64,000 nt of DNA, taken from assembly GCA_964035775.1 (NCBI GenBank), contig OZ038315.1, forward strand, positions 2,848,598-2,912,597. The letters run 5' to 3'. Positions within the stretch are counted from its first letter, which is position 1; every line of letters begins with the position of its first letter. The notes beneath the pieces were generated by a model. That model did not search any database and was not told the origin of the DNA. It worked only from the letters and a program-made list of their open reading frames with translations. Origin of the DNA: Osedax frankpressi (taxonomy: Eukaryota > Annelida > Polychaeta > Sabellida > Siboglinidae). This document shows, piece after piece, positions 63,531 through 64,000 of the stretch. A program made the translations under genes and the position numbers.

Positions 63531-64000
63531 CAATGTAATGATGTGTAACAATGTACAGTGGACAACATCTATTTTGATACTTTAACTGTATATAAATTGC
63601 TCACAATTCACCTATAGCAAAATGTGCAGCACACTTGCGTCATATAATCGTCACAGAATCGTCATATATTCGTGTACACGCGACTTAATGAGATACCATA
63701 TATAAATACATATTTTAAAATAACAAACATTGGTTTTCGTATATATTTAATATCACATTATTGTGTTTGATTTATATAATTTTATATCTATGATAATTAG
63801 TTAATTATTATTTCGTTTATATGTGATTTATTATTATTAATAAATAAAGTACATCAGTCGAGTTGGGTGGCATTAATATTATTTAGTCTATACATTTCTA
63901 AATGTGACCTTGATCATGTTGTTTTTACTTCTATTTATTAATAGTAAACTATAGAATTTGTCTTCTATTGAATATATTGATAATTATTAATCCATTAATC
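63531..64000. other. AT-rich end of window
   Basis: Short mixed sequence with GTAACAA steps next to the heptamer array, then AT-rich DNA without a recognisable feature. Confidence 0.6.

Noticed and set aside
62147-63568. 473-codon minus-strand frame with a TPYTLHL repeat
   Set aside because: Direct translation of the GTGTAAG array; no non-repetitive domain.

Overview
The window is AT-rich animal nuclear DNA. Most non-coding sequence looks like roughly 80% A+T, and the few real exons stand out as islands of near-balanced composition. The only clear host gene is a chimaerin (SH2-C1-RhoGAP), spread over at least eleven exons on the + strand. Together with an L2/CR1-type LINE and GT-AG introns, this points to an invertebrate metazoan. 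The species cannot be named from sequence alone.

Layout. 1-13 kb is dominated by a diverged giant inverted repeat: arms near 704-4780 and 9852-12845 around a loop of about 5 kb. 13.3-15.6 kb is a decayed LINE on the - strand. 15.6-30.2 kb holds three direct, diverged copies of a 5.5-7.4 kb unit; a fourth copy lies inverted inside the loop of the inverted repeat. Each copy carries the same small block, which looks like a tiny spliced gene: in the best copies a TATA box, a short first exon, a GT-AG intron and a 65-nt second exon. 30-41 kb is mostly unannotatable AT-rich DNA with a second LINE scrap, an integrase-like scrap, a GC-rich island with hairpins (33.53-33.96 kb), a 26-bp tandem array (36.8-37.4 kb), a small island with open frames near 40 kb, and a 200-N gap (40803-41002).

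The chimaerin gene runs from the first visible exon at 41076 to the stop codon at 54667. Its extreme 5' exons are in or before the gap. Visible exons give about 500 residues: most of an SH2 domain, a long Q/H-rich linker, a complete zinc-binding C1 domain and a RhoGAP domain that keeps the arginine finger. Reading phase is continuous through all ten junctions. The expected product is a diacylglycerol-responsive GAP that switches off Rac. Its introns are unusual. A 6.8-kb array of about 234 copies of a 29-bp unit fills the intron before the C1 exon; an 18-bp array sits before another splice acceptor; a G-rich 12-bp array starts just after one splice donor. Six of the ten splice donors begin GTT.

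55-64 kb is AT-rich intergenic DNA with microsatellites and three CpG-containing, regulatory-looking islands (59.02-59.34, 60.04-60.37 and 60.70-61.25 kb; the last has a TCTCGCGAGA palindrome), then a 2-kb array of a 7-bp unit (GTGTAAG) at 61.44-63.53 kb. The very long open frames in the tandem arrays are artefacts of repeats whose units lack stops.
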